64,000 nt of DNA from an uncultured Prevotellaceae bacterium (GCA_902784565.1 CACZVE010000015.1:21223-85222), one strand, 5' to 3'. Counted from the first letter of the stretch, positions 1-7,294 are shown. Notes: generated from the letters alone by a model not told the origin. Program-made: numbers and translations.

Positions 1-183
1 ACAGATAATCTCACCGTTCTCAGGGTTGATGGCCACGATACTGCCCGTCTTCCCTTTCAGCAAACGTTCACCCAACTGTTGCAGCATCGGTCTTACCGTC
101 AGCGGTCCGTCTGTCGGCAACCCCTGCGCCCATACTGTCGCCATTCCAAACAGGAGCATCAACCATATAATTTGTCGTTTCAT
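1..183 (-). CDS. Penicillin-binding transpeptidase-like protein, N-terminus only (runs off the left edge)
   Basis: Sixty-one codons are visible on the minus strand, starting at the ATG at 181-183. The protein begins with a hydrophobic export segment ending in VWAQ, then a short stretch ending KGKTGSIVAINPENGEI. That last motif is typical of the start of penicillin-binding transpeptidase domains in Bacteroidota, which cross-link peptidoglycan in the periplasm. The catalytic serine region lies outside the window, so class and activity cannot be judged. A -7 promoter box sits 5 bp upstream of the start codon, giving a very short leader. The family call is moderately sure; the start is well supported by the promoter. 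Confidence 0.6.
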   Translation of the reverse strand, partial: MKRQIIWLMLLFGMATVWAQGLPTDGPLTVRPMLQQLGERLLKGKTGSIVAINPENGEIIC

Positions 184-187
184 GGAT

Positions 188-196
188 GCAAAGTTA
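188..196 (-). promoter_or_regulatory. Bacteroidota -7 promoter box for the PBP-like gene
   Basis: On the minus strand this reads TAACTTTGC, matching the TAnnTTTG -7 element of Bacteroidota vegetative promoters. It ends 5 bases before the ATG at 183, so the transcript would be nearly leaderless. Confidence 0.55.
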
Positions 197-250
197 CACC
201 TTTTTATTCAAATAGCAGACAAATAGGTCAGAAAAAAAAATAAATAAAAA

Positions 251-286
251 ACCGCCGATACACCCTGTGAGGGGCATATCGGCGGT
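251..286 (-). terminator. Rho-independent terminator after the P5-like gene
   Basis: The arms ACCGCCGATA and TATCGGCGGT form a 10-bp stem with an inner CCC/GGG pairing. On the minus strand a run of T follows (TTTTTTATTT). It lies directly after the stop codon of the gene ending at 292 and separates it from the PBP gene. Confidence 0.85.
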
Positions 287-291
287 AATGA

Positions 292-735
292 TTAGGGATT
301 TGAGATATCAGAGCGGGCTAACGCCCACCCTCGTAGCATGGCGAAGTAGTCTAACGACTCCGTGCCGTTCTCCTGAATCGCCATTGCTGTGGCTACCATC
401 ATCCATCTGGAAGGGCTTTCCGAGGGGATGCCGAGGGGTTCATCAGGCAGGATGCCGGTAAGGGAAGAGACGTTGGCGATATACGCTTCTGTCTTGTTCT
501 CACTCGGTGGCGCCCATTTCGAGATGATGCCCCGGATGGTGTAGAGCCGGTACTTATGGTAATAGGTACGGGTAAGCAGGTGAAAGGCTGCTCTCCAGCC
601 CCATTCCAACGATTTAAACTGGCAGAATGCAGCGTCCTGCTGCGCATCTGCAAGACCTTTCCACTGATCCTTTCCAGTACGGCGGATATTCAGTGGGTTG
701 TGATTTCTAATTCCTCTTGGTAACATGATTTTCAA
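292..735 (-). CDS. Small lysozyme-like / 'structural protein P5' type protein
   Basis: This 147-aa protein starts MKIMLPRGIRNHNPLNIRR. It carries the pattern NNPxNIR, then F.F.S.EWGxRA, then IISKWAPPxENxTxxYI, which is characteristic of a small family common in Bacteroidota phages and integrated elements, often labelled structural protein P5 and thought to act on peptidoglycan. No signal peptide is evident. It is the last gene of the minus-strand block and has its own strong terminator. A 44-bp repeat and a short TTTTCAA-type repeat tract sit just upstream. In related genomes such genes accompany the primase/smalltalk/DNA-binding locus also seen here. The family call is reasonable; the enzymatic role is inferred. 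Confidence 0.6.
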   Translation of the reverse strand: MKIMLPRGIRNHNPLNIRRTGKDQWKGLADAQQDAAFCQFKSLEWGWRAAFHLLTRTYYHKYRLYTIRGIISKWAPPSENKTEAYIANVSSLTGILPDEPLGIPSESPSRWMMVATAMAIQENGTESLDYFAMLRGWALARSDISNP

Positions 736-762
736 TTTTCAACTTTTCAATTTTCAATTTTC

Positions 763-806
763 CAAAAACCTTCCTGTCATAAATGGGTAAGTGGGTAAGT
801 GGGTAA
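763..806 (+). repeat. 44-bp repeat copy A with GGGTAAGT iterons
   Basis: This contains a constant part (CCTTCCTGTCATAAAT) followed by GGGTAAGT, GGGTAAGT, GGGTAA. It is a perfect inverted match to 14506-14549, and its last 36 bp match 14711-14746 directly. It lies between the primase-helicase stop codon and the start of the P5-like gene. Confidence 0.9.
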
Positions 807-815
807 ATTAAGGTA

Positions 816-2843
816 CTACGGTAGTTCCGAAAGCACCTTTTTATACAGACCAAACTTAACCCTTTCAATGACATTATCCTCAGTGAGACGAATCAAACTG
901 CGCGAAGCAGCAGATTGAGAACACCCGAAGCAGTCCATGAACTGCTGCGTTTTGAACTCATCTGGCAGTTTACGATAGCAATCATCATAGCGGGTAGTTC
1001 TCCGGCGTACCACAAACTCCTTGTTCTGGTCGGCGAAATAGTTGAAAGCCATCTCGCCGAAGAAGAACTGCTGACACTTATATTGGATTTCCATCGCCAG
1101 GCGACAGAGCCGCTTGTCAATATCATCCATTGTCAGCGTTTTGTACTCCTGCCATTCGTCCCAATGCCTCATAACGATATAAGGCAATGAAATGCCGATG
1201 CCGTAATATGGAATACGTTTCAGGAGCGTTCGGTCTGCCTTGTCATGATTAAACTCTGCAATCTCCATACGGTTGGACTGCCACTCGTAGGTCTCATCAT
1301 TCAAAGGCTCGATGGGGATTTCTCCCTCCACCTTATCCAATCGATAAGCCCAAGTTCTCAAAGTCTCGTTGGCATTGGGGTCAACCTCTTGCTTTCGCTT
1401 TGCCAAGCCCTTATCGGGTAAGGGGATGACGGCAAGGCGGGTAGACATACCAGTACCGAAATTGCGCTGATTGACTTTGCGATGCAACGCATACGGCGTA
1501 CCAGTATAGATGAAGTTCCAGAACACATTGAACATTCCCGTCAGACTATCCTGATTGGCATACATCTGACCATCCTGTTCGTTGTGAAAAGCCTTCAACT
1601 CCAAAATCTCACGATCTTTCCAGTCGCCACCTTTATTATTTTTGGTGACATTATCCAGTTCAGAGTCAAATGAGAACATGTGGAGATTCAGGTTTCTACC
1701 TTGAACATTCTCTACCGCAGCCTGCATGTGTCGGATAAACTCACCAGTTGCCGTTCTTGCAGGATGCACACGGATGTCTACCACTGGCCTTTTCAGGGCT
1801 TCGCCCTTCTGTGCCTTCGTGGAAGTTGTGCGCTCTGTCCTACCCTCTTTGTAGCGGTTTACCGCATCTATTAGTCCTTGGTCTGCCTGGATCATCGGGT
1901 CAGCAATCTTGAAGTAAAACTTCTCAATAGCGTTCTTTCCCGCTCCTGGGTCACCAATAATAAAGATGCAGTAATTGAGTCTTCTGATAATCTCAGGGTC
2001 ATACCAGAAATGGTAATAGGCCCTTGTCATCAGCGTCCCAAACAAAGCCGCACTACTGAATAGGATTGCCGGCAACTTATGCGGGTGTGCATTCAGGAAC
2101 AACTCCTTCATACAGGGATAATACTCTGCCATCTTCTGCAATTCCTCTGCCCACTTATCCAGTGGCAACTGTGCGTAGATATCCTCAGGCGAATCATGGG
2201 GACTGACCCCTGTGATAGTAGCGGAGCGGAGATCATGGGGTCTGTCCCCGTGATTCGCCCCCACCTTCTCCAGCGCCTCCTTCATCCTTTTCGGCATATT
2301 TTCCCGGTACTTAAACTCAATCACCGAATTGATAGTCGAACTGACATTTTCCCCTTCTGCCGCAAGGTCTTTCACCCAAGGTAATTGCATTACCACCTCT
2401 TCTATCTTCTTAGGATTCTTCCCTATCAGATATCTAAGGTGACTTGCTAACTCCACAAGGGTATTGTGCCTGTTCTTTTCGAGATTTACACCATCCAGCC
2501 ACGCCTCAATGATCTTGGTGTATGGCACCCCATTATAACTCAAAGCATCAGCAGGCTGTACACCTCCACCATTGCCCTCGAGTATGCTCTGTTGGTTTTC
2601 TCCAGTAGTTTGTACGGAGGCCACGCCAGTATTATTAGGGTTACTCTCAGCAAAATTAAGAGTAGGCTGGCTATGACCAGCATGATATTCAGCATTGTAT
2701 TTTTTACCAAACTCTTCATTTTCATAGGTAAATAAGTTTTCTTTCAAAATGATAATGTCATCACGCGTAGTTAAGAATGCACCGCGACTTGCATCCTTAC
2801 AAGAAAGCCTTTTGGTTGTCAATGAGGTTTCCCACATTGACAT
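816..2843 (-). CDS. DUF3987-type primase-helicase, C-terminal part of a frameshifted gene
   Basis: This 675-aa reading frame holds a P-loop ATPase segment with Walker A IIGDPGAGKN at about residue 290. The domain arrangement is that of the DUF3987 helicase-like part of BT4734 primase-helicase proteins, which replicate mobile or phage-like DNA. The first residues (MSMWETSLTTKR) are out-of-frame reading of the preceding domain; genuine homology starts at SCKDASRGAF. The N-terminal VirE-N domain is in another frame (2797-3411), so the gene is broken at about 2797-2815. Residues about 202-225 look like an insertion encoded by two palindromic repeats. A winged-helix-like tail (CFGCSQSAASRSLIRL) ends the protein. 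It may be inactive unless the two halves work separately. Confidence 0.7.
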   Translation of the reverse strand: MSMWETSLTTKRLSCKDASRGAFLTTRDDIIILKENLFTYENEEFGKKYNAEYHAGHSQPTLNFAESNPNNTGVASVQTTGENQQSILEGNGGGVQPADALSYNGVPYTKIIEAWLDGVNLEKNRHNTLVELASHLRYLIGKNPKKIEEVVMQLPWVKDLAAEGENVSSTINSVIEFKYRENMPKRMKEALEKVGANHGDRPHDLRSATITGVSPHDSPEDIYAQLPLDKWAEELQKMAEYYPCMKELFLNAHPHKLPAILFSSAALFGTLMTRAYYHFWYDPEIIRRLNYCIFIIGDPGAGKNAIEKFYFKIADPMIQADQGLIDAVNRYKEGRTERTTSTKAQKGEALKRPVVDIRVHPARTATGEFIRHMQAAVENVQGRNLNLHMFSFDSELDNVTKNNKGGDWKDREILELKAFHNEQDGQMYANQDSLTGMFNVFWNFIYTGTPYALHRKVNQRNFGTGMSTRLAVIPLPDKGLAKRKQEVDPNANETLRTWAYRLDKVEGEIPIEPLNDETYEWQSNRMEIAEFNHDKADRTLLKRIPYYGIGISLPYIVMRHWDEWQEYKTLTMDDIDKRLCRLAMEIQYKCQQFFFGEMAFNYFADQNKEFVVRRRTTRYDDCYRKLPDEFKTQQFMDCFGCSQSAASRSLIRLTEDNVIERVKFGLYKKVLSELP
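2188..2259. repeat. Pair of 23-24 bp palindromes inside the helicase gene
   Basis: Two palindromes of form ATCAYGGGG-N5-6-CCCCnnTGAT lie at 2193-2216 and 2232-2254. Together they form a larger inverted repeat with arms 2188-2210 and 2237-2259 (two mismatches). They are translated as part of the protein. A third copy is at 42689-42711 in another gene. Confidence 0.75.
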
Positions 2844-3411
2844 CAGCCATAAAGACTACTTTCAGACCGTGACCAGACGGGGTAATATAAACAAGGAGTA
2901 TCCGGGCTTTATCCTCGTCACTGAGTTTTGCAAAAGCCTCAGTCCATACCTCTCTGCAATCTCCTTCTATATGGTCAAAGTCTATCACACACAAACCATT
3001 CAAACGGCACGCCGCCTGCTTTCTCCAGCACCCTAACTTCCCGCTTGCAGAAGCGGTTTCAACGTAGGTTGCAATAAAGATCACAAACGGAAGTGATTTC
3101 TTCAGGTTGTCACAATAGGTCTGGAGCTTCTTCTCAATGGGTAATTCCTTAAAGAGTTCACCCTTTGATTTTCCTCCAGATGTTTTCTTTCTACTTGCTT
3201 CCTGCCCTTGGCAGAACTTCATGAAATTCTCATCAGAAACCCACTGATTAAGCAACTCTTCGTTTCCCTCTAAAATGGCGGGCAGTGCCTCCCGCAACTT
3301 ACGATGCGTTGTCGTAAGCCATTTGGTCTGTGCACTGTCCACCAGATTATTGAAGATTTCAGCAGTCACTATTGCTGTGGGCAAATCGAATCTTGGTTGA
3401 TTACAAAACAT
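2797..3411 (-). CDS. VirE-N / BT4734-like primase domain, N-terminal part of the broken primase-helicase
   Basis: This 204-aa frame starts MFCNQPRFDLPTAIVT, a usual opening for BT4734-like proteins. It contains CVIDFDHIEGD and VYITPSGHGLKVVF, the acidic and Ser-Gly-His-Gly motifs of the archaeo-eukaryotic primase-like VirE-N domain. It stops at DNQKAFL. The expected next segment, leading into CKDASR, is missing about a dozen codons and resumes in another frame in the following ORF. The sequence TCTTG occurs at the junction in both reading phases, consistent with a deletion between short direct repeats. It overlaps the upstream small gene by 43 bp. The role as a primase is inferred from the family. 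Confidence 0.65.
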   Translation of the reverse strand: MFCNQPRFDLPTAIVTAEIFNNLVDSAQTKWLTTTHRKLREALPAILEGNEELLNQWVSDENFMKFCQGQEASRKKTSGGKSKGELFKELPIEKKLQTYCDNLKKSLPFVIFIATYVETASASGKLGCWRKQAACRLNGLCVIDFDHIEGDCREVWTEAFAKLSDEDKARILLVYITPSGHGLKVVFMADVNVGNLIDNQKAFL

Positions 3412-3716
3412 TTATCGATTTCACTCGTTAATTGGTATAGCTGCTTCCTTATGTCCAGTAATCCTTCAATCTTAAATGTGAGCCAGGCCGTAATTTCGCT
3501 CTTCTCACCCTTAACAAGACAAACCTTCAGGCTGTCTTTGTTTAATAGAAACTCGCCTTTCGGCAGAGTAGGTTTCTCAATCTGAATGTCCTTCGTCAAC
3601 TTCGCCAACTCTTTTTGAAAGTAGGCTGCCTTATCCGGCACATTCTCGGGACATTTCAGTTCAAGACAGGTCAACGGATTCTTACCGTTGGTGGTGTAGC
3701 GTTTGCTTCTACCCAC
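3369..3716 (-). CDS. Hypothetical protein, C-terminal part of a gene split by an 11-bp duplication
   Basis: This 115-aa frame, read from GTG, has no recognised domain; it is rich in Lys and Glu and lacks signal or membrane segments. It is probably not a gene alone. The 78-aa frame upstream ends where an 11-bp unit (TTCTACCCACT on the plus strand) is present twice, at 3707-3717 and 3718-3728. Removing one copy joins the two frames into a single protein of about 180 aa through DVKKVGRSKRYTT. It lies between a 97-aa protein and the primase in a minus-strand operon and overlaps the primase start. Function unknown. Confidence 0.5.
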   Translation of the reverse strand: MGRSKRYTTNGKNPLTCLELKCPENVPDKAAYFQKELAKLTKDIQIEKPTLPKGEFLLNKDSLKVCLVKGEKSEITAWLTFKIEGLLDIRKQLYQLTSEIDKCFVINQDSICPQQ

Positions 3717-3907
3717 TTTCTACCCACTTTCTTCACGTCAATCTGTGAGGGTTCGCCCTTCTCTTGGGGTGTTACCTCAATCGAATTGTCATCGAAAACG
3801 CGGGTGTTCGATCGGAAACTCTTCACACATTTCTTTCTTTGAGCAGTAGTGGTCTGCTCTTCAATCTTTTTCTCTTCTTCCATAAGTTCTAAATACTCTA
3901 AAGTCAT
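3671..3907 (-). CDS. Hypothetical protein, N-terminal part of the same split gene
   Basis: This 78-aa frame starts MTLEYLELMEEEKKIEEQ, a charged and probably helical opening, and ends PPTVRIR just after the 11-bp tandem duplication. The last residues are likely out-of-frame reading. See the entry at 3369-3716 for the reconstructed protein. No recognised domain was found. Confidence 0.5.
   Translation of the reverse strand: MTLEYLELMEEEKKIEEQTTTAQRKKCVKSFRSNTRVFDDNSIEVTPQEKGEPSQIDVKKVGRKWVEANATPPTVRIR
3707..3728. repeat. 11-bp tandem duplication causing a frameshift
   Basis: TTCTACCCACT is present twice in direct succession. Eleven is not a multiple of three, so one extra copy shifts the reading frame of the small gene spanning 3369-3907. 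Confidence 0.85.
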
Positions 3908-3937
3908 TAATCTGTGTAATCTGTGTTAATCTGTGGC

Positions 3938-4231
3938 TTAGTTCACATTAATCTTGTCAACGTAGATTGTTGTGGCTTGCATAGCCTCGCCAGTCTGTTG
4001 TGAGTTCCACTCACGCACCACCATAGAGCATTGTACTCTGTAGTTCATTGTTGGGTCGAACTTGGGGCAGTTGACAGCACGCTCTCCTGTGATTTCACCG
4101 AGGAAAGTATCAATTCCATCGGTCAATTTCAGGGAAACAGTGTTGATCATCTTCTGCTCTCCGGTTTTCTTGTCAACGTACTGACGTGTCATCAACGCCG
4201 ACTGGTTCAAAATTCTAACTGTTTTTTCCAT
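3938..4231 (-). CDS. Hypothetical 97-aa protein of the primase operon
   Basis: MEKTVRILNQSALMTRQYVDKKTG opens a compact protein with alternating hydrophobic residues that looks all-beta, ending TIYVDKINVN. It lies between the Rha-type regulator and the split small gene, same strand, in a replication-type operon. Size, fold impression and position could fit a small single-strand DNA-binding or accessory replication protein, but no diagnostic motif is visible, so this is only a suggestion. Confidence 0.6.
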   Translation of the reverse strand: MEKTVRILNQSALMTRQYVDKKTGEQKMINTVSLKLTDGIDTFLGEITGERAVNCPKFDPTMNYRVQCSMVVREWNSQQTGEAMQATTIYVDKINVN

Positions 4232-4291
4232 AATTTGATTAGTTTAATTGGTGTTATTCGTGGTCTTATTCCTTATTCCTTTTCCTTATTC

Positions 4292-4990
4292 TTAAATGAT
4301 AGTTCTAATGAATTCCATTCCTACGGCTGTCCAAACCATATAAGACCTTTCCTTCTTTTCTCCTTCAAGGGAGAACCAATGGAAGAATCTGTCCTGAGTA
4401 AGACCCTGACCTTCGAATTCCGGTTTCAGGAAATAGCGTCCGTTCGCCCAGAAAACGATTTGCTTTTCCATCAGTTTTTTGTTCAACTTCTTGTAGGTCG
4501 TACCTAACATTTCAGCGATTTGCCTTATAGTGAGGCATCCGTCTGCTGGTTCGTTTTCCTCTTCTATCTGCTCTCGGCGAATCGCGTCGCTCTTTCGCAG
4601 GATTTCCTTTTCCGTTACCAGCAATTTTTGTTCTTTGGGATTTGCAATCCCGTTGTCCTGAGAATCAGAAGTTTCAATCTTCTCTTTTTCCAGTTGTTGC
4701 CACCTTAATACTAACCTTGCTCTTGCCTGGTCATTGAATTTTGTGGCCACATATAATGTTTCCTCTTTAGTAAGCGAAAACACCGGAATCAATCTTACGC
4801 CGCCCTGCGGCATATTGACCCTTTCCGATGTGAGCACAAATTTGTGCCCACATTCATTTTCCCATGCAGGTTCCATCTCGCGGATAGCCTTGAGCACTAC
4901 TTTGTGCAACTTCCCCGTGACTGCTGCAATCTCCAGTGATGTAATGCGCTGCGCATCCGTCACTGATACTAATGCTTTTTCTTTTTTCAT
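4292..4990 (-). CDS. Rha/KilA-C phage regulatory protein
   Basis: This is a two-domain phage-type regulator of 232 aa. Residues about 10-100 resemble the Rha domain (ITSLEIAAVTGKLHKVVLKAIREME, then VFSLTKEETLYVATKF). Residues about 150-225 resemble the KilA-C/ANT antirepressor domain (LTIRQIAEMLGTTYKKLNKKLMEKQI, then GQGLTQDRFF). A charged linker joins them. Such proteins control phage lysogeny or development and bind DNA. It is the first gene of the minus-strand replication operon, and its upstream region (4991-5384) carries repeated CAGCAGAG boxes that could be its operators. The domain call is good; the target is unknown. Confidence 0.75.
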   Translation of the reverse strand: MKKEKALVSVTDAQRITSLEIAAVTGKLHKVVLKAIREMEPAWENECGHKFVLTSERVNMPQGGVRLIPVFSLTKEETLYVATKFNDQARARLVLRWQQLEKEKIETSDSQDNGIANPKEQKLLVTEKEILRKSDAIRREQIEEENEPADGCLTIRQIAEMLGTTYKKLNKKLMEKQIVFWANGRYFLKPEFEGQGLTQDRFFHWFSLEGEKKERSYMVWTAVGMEFIRTII

Positions 4991-5045
4991 AATGTTTAAT
5001 TGGTTTTTTAATGTTTATAATAATAGATAATGTTCGCGTGAAAAA

Positions 5046-5070
5046 CTGCCGTGCTGTCTCAGCAGGGCAG
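5046..5070. promoter_or_regulatory. Hairpin upstream of the Rha-type gene
   Basis: CTGCC at 5046-5050 pairs with GGCAG at 5066-5070, with an inner TGCTG/CAGCA pairing. It lies in the 5' region of the regulator and may be an operator or leader structure. Confidence 0.35.
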
Positions 5071-5236
5071 GTTGTGGCAGTCCGCTGACCGCCTCGTTCA
5101 TTGACAAATGATAACAAACATGAGTTGAAGTGAGCAAAGGTCCTCACTTCTTCCTCACAAAAAACCGAAAGGCCGATGCATTTCTGATTTCTGGTGCAAA
5201 AGTAGAATTCTGCTACTCTGCTATAAAACTTTTTTT

Positions 5237-5370
5237 CAGCAGAGTTTTCAGCAGAGCCCAACTAACAGCCCGCAAGCCCTTTGTTTATCGAGGATTCAGA
5301 AAATTAAAAAAGAGAGCAAAAAAAATCTGCTGACATTCTCAGCAGAGCGTCAGCAGAGTTTTCAGCAGAG
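5237..5370. repeat. CAGCAGAG direct repeats, iteron- or operator-like
   Basis: CAGCAGAG occurs at 5237-5244, 5249-5256, 5340-5347, 5351-5358 and 5363-5370. The close pairs are spaced 11-12 bp apart, about one helical turn. A palindrome CTGCTGA-N5-TCAGCAG spans 5327-5345. They fill the gene-free stretch 4991-5384 between a Rha-type regulator and an unknown gene, both on the minus strand. Such spacing suits a protein binding one face of the DNA. Confidence 0.6.
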
Positions 5371-5384
5371 TTTTTACTCAAAAA

Positions 5385-6683
5385 TCAATGCTTTACATAG
5401 TCACAAATCCAGTCACAATATCCCTTCTTTCTTCCTTTTCCGAAGTTAATTGCTATCGTTTTGCCTAATATTACCTTATCATCAAACTTAATATACTTAA
5501 CCACAGCAGAACCAATGGCAGAGTCACTGCCCTCCAACACGCCAGCAGTTATCAGACACCCGATGATATAGCCCAGCATAGTTTTCTTCATATCTGGTTT
5601 GTACCATTCATCCGCTATCTCATCCCGCCATTCCGATTTCAGTAGATCATTCAGGAACTTCTCTATCCATTTCAAACTGTATTTCTTATCACTACGGAAC
5701 TCCTTAAACCAAGGTTCCTCAAACAATTTCAGCAGATTGATGTAGATGCCAAAGTATCTTGTTCCTTCGATACCCTCATCATTGGTTAATCCCAAATATT
5801 TTCCAAGTTCAGGATTAAACATCACCATATCCTTATGAATCAACTCCAGTTTCTTGATGATGCCGAAAAGGGCTTCCTTTTGTTCTGGACGGAACTTATT
5901 GATATAGGTGGCTATATACTGGCCATACTCACCCAGTTTGGGGATAATCAGCCCCTCTTTCCTTGTGGCATAATACATAAATCTGGTATAAGCCTCCTTA
6001 TAATCAACAGAAGGTTCAAACTTATGTGACAGAAAACTCTGATGATACGGGAAATCCGAATCCTCAATAGCCTGAACAGAGGGCTCATCAGCATGGTGCA
6101 TGATATCCAACTCCAACACCTTTTGCAGTTCCCGTTCCTGCTTCTCCTGAAGCCATTCCATTGTGACGTTGTGTCTTTTTTTGTCCTTCTCGTATTCTGC
6201 CTCTAACGCTCTCCAGTCAAAGCGCTTCATAAAATTGGGGAAGTTGTTTTCGTATATCTCTGGGGCGGCATCATGCAGTTGCTCTACATTTTCCCTTGAG
6301 TTTTCCGCCATCTTTTTAATTTTCACCAAGATGTGATTATCATAGAGATCTCTGAAGGTTCCATATAGTTTTTCTTCTCCGAACTGCTCAATAAGCACAT
6401 CTATGATTCTTTTATCACCAAATCTGTACATTTCGTATTGCAGTTTACCGGTCCCAGTATAGTTGTGGGGATTAGACATCTCATCGACATCGTAGTCCAA
6501 CAATTCCTGAATGATACCCATGAGCAGATCCCTCTTAAATTCTTCCTGTTGCTCCAGGACAGCATCGCTGGTGGCATCGAAACTCAAACCGAAAAGTGAA
6601 AAAATAGCCCTCTCGTCGTCTTTCAACAACTCGAAAAGTCGTGAACCCTCTAAATACTTTAGGAGTTTTGTACTCAAATTCAT
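5385..6683 (-). CDS. Unrecognised 432-aa protein in the accessory block
   Basis: I do not recognise this protein. It is soluble-looking, with no signal peptide or membrane helix, and is charged and largely helical. It begins MNLSTKLLKYLEGSRLFELL. Residues about 130-210 are rich in Glu, Lys and Gln (EKQERELQKVLEL) and could be coiled coil. A more ordered part follows (LIIPKLGEYGQYIATYINKF, about residues 255-275), and the protein ends with a basic tail, GKGRKKGYCDWICDYVKH. It stands alone between repeat-rich DNA and a non-coding region, near a restriction system and a phage regulator, so an anti-phage or element-maintenance role is possible but unproven. Confidence 0.6.
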   Translation of the reverse strand: MNLSTKLLKYLEGSRLFELLKDDERAIFSLFGLSFDATSDAVLEQQEEFKRDLLMGIIQELLDYDVDEMSNPHNYTGTGKLQYEMYRFGDKRIIDVLIEQFGEEKLYGTFRDLYDNHILVKIKKMAENSRENVEQLHDAAPEIYENNFPNFMKRFDWRALEAEYEKDKKRHNVTMEWLQEKQERELQKVLELDIMHHADEPSVQAIEDSDFPYHQSFLSHKFEPSVDYKEAYTRFMYYATRKEGLIIPKLGEYGQYIATYINKFRPEQKEALFGIIKKLELIHKDMVMFNPELGKYLGLTNDEGIEGTRYFGIYINLLKLFEEPWFKEFRSDKKYSLKWIEKFLNDLLKSEWRDEIADEWYKPDMKKTMLGYIIGCLITAGVLEGSDSAIGSAVVKYIKFDDKVILGKTIAINFGKGRKKGYCDWICDYVKH

Positions 6684-6841
6684 TTTTATAAGAAAAAAAG
6701 TTTTATAGTTAATTACTTAGTGATTGTATAATAGTTGATCATTCAACTACTATTTTTGTTTCTCATAAAAGTCATTGAAATGAATATAAAAGGACGTGGG
6801 TACATGACTGGTACACTCAGAGGCCGAATGCCATGGCGATT

Positions 6842-6910
6842 TCCAAGAACACATACCACTTTCACCCACGCCTTTTGCGTGAGCTGAGTGGCCATTCGTG
6901 CGTTCTTGGA
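6842..6910 (-). ncRNA. Candidate structured RNA (nested hairpins) in a gene-free region
   Basis: TCCAAGAAC (6842-6850) pairs with GTTCTTGGA (6902-6910). Inside lie CCAC/GTGG and CACGC-CTTTT-GCGTG pairings, giving a nested stem of about 70 nt. A minus-strand promoter-like box lies at 7034-7042. The same stretch also holds a 68-aa open frame (6743-6949) with no recognised similarity, so RNA and small protein are alternatives. Confidence 0.3.
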
Positions 6911-7033
6911 TTCTAACAACAAAGTTGGGCATTCTACTCTGAGCTCCATGATTTTAGTGCCATTTCTGGCGGTTTACTAATTGATTATTGCTTTTCACAC
7001 GTGCGTTTCATATTGTGTGTTTTGCAAACGGAT

Positions 7034-7042
7034 GCAAAAGTA
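7034..7042 (-). promoter_or_regulatory. Minus-strand -7 promoter box
   Basis: This reads TACTTTTGC on the minus strand, matching TAnnTTTG. An upstream TTTGG lies roughly 20 bp away. It would drive the candidate structured RNA or small ORF at 6743-6949, and perhaps the 432-aa gene beyond. Confidence 0.5.
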
Positions 7043-7142
7043 CATAATTTCTCCGATTCCGCCAAATCGCCATTTTTGCCGTTTTTAGGCTTTTCTTGAT
7101 TTTTATCGACTAAATCCGCCTTTTTATCGATAACTCCAAAAT

Positions 7143-7180
7143 CGTCAAAAATCTTTTATTTTTATTTAAGATTTGACGAA
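7143..7180. promoter_or_regulatory. Imperfect palindrome beside a plus-strand promoter
   Basis: CGTCAAAAATCTT and AAGATTTGACG form arms around an AT-rich spacer, directly upstream of the promoter at 7199-7229. It could be an operator or a bidirectional terminator. Confidence 0.35.
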
Positions 7181-7198
7181 AAAAATATGCCAGAAAAG

Positions 7199-7229
7199 TT
7201 TGTTAGTATCAAAAAACACCTTATCTTTG
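7199..7229 (+). promoter_or_regulatory. Strong consensus Bacteroidota promoter
   Basis: TTTG at 7199-7202, a 19-bp spacer, then TATCTTTG at 7222-7229: an exact match to the Bacteroidota consensus. No plus-strand gene follows. Instead a terminator hairpin comes about 40 bp after the expected start of transcription. Confidence 0.7.
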
Positions 7230-7235
7230 CAACCG

Positions 7236-7294
7236 TTTTTCATGTATTAGATTTAAGGTTAACATTATCGGGACTCAGCGGAGCCCCATTTTTT
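7236..7294 (+). ncRNA. Candidate small RNA between promoter and terminator
   Basis: The predicted transcript starts about 7 bp after the promoter at 7222-7229. It ends at a hairpin GGGACTC-AGCG-GAGCCCC (7270-7287) followed by ATTTTTTGG, a rho-independent terminator. The roughly 60-nt product has no useful open frame. It lies alone in a 760-bp gene-free region (6684-7444) and reads opposite to the flanking genes. Confidence 0.45.

Noticed and set aside
2797-2843. Programmed ribosomal frameshift joining the two primase halves
   Set aside because: Codons are missing, not only the frame changed, and no slippery heptamer plus structure is visible at the junction; a deletion explains it better.
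4854-5261. 135-aa minus-strand frame beside the Rha-type gene
   Set aside because: It overlaps the well-supported regulator in another frame and runs through the repeat-rich upstream region; no recognisable pattern.
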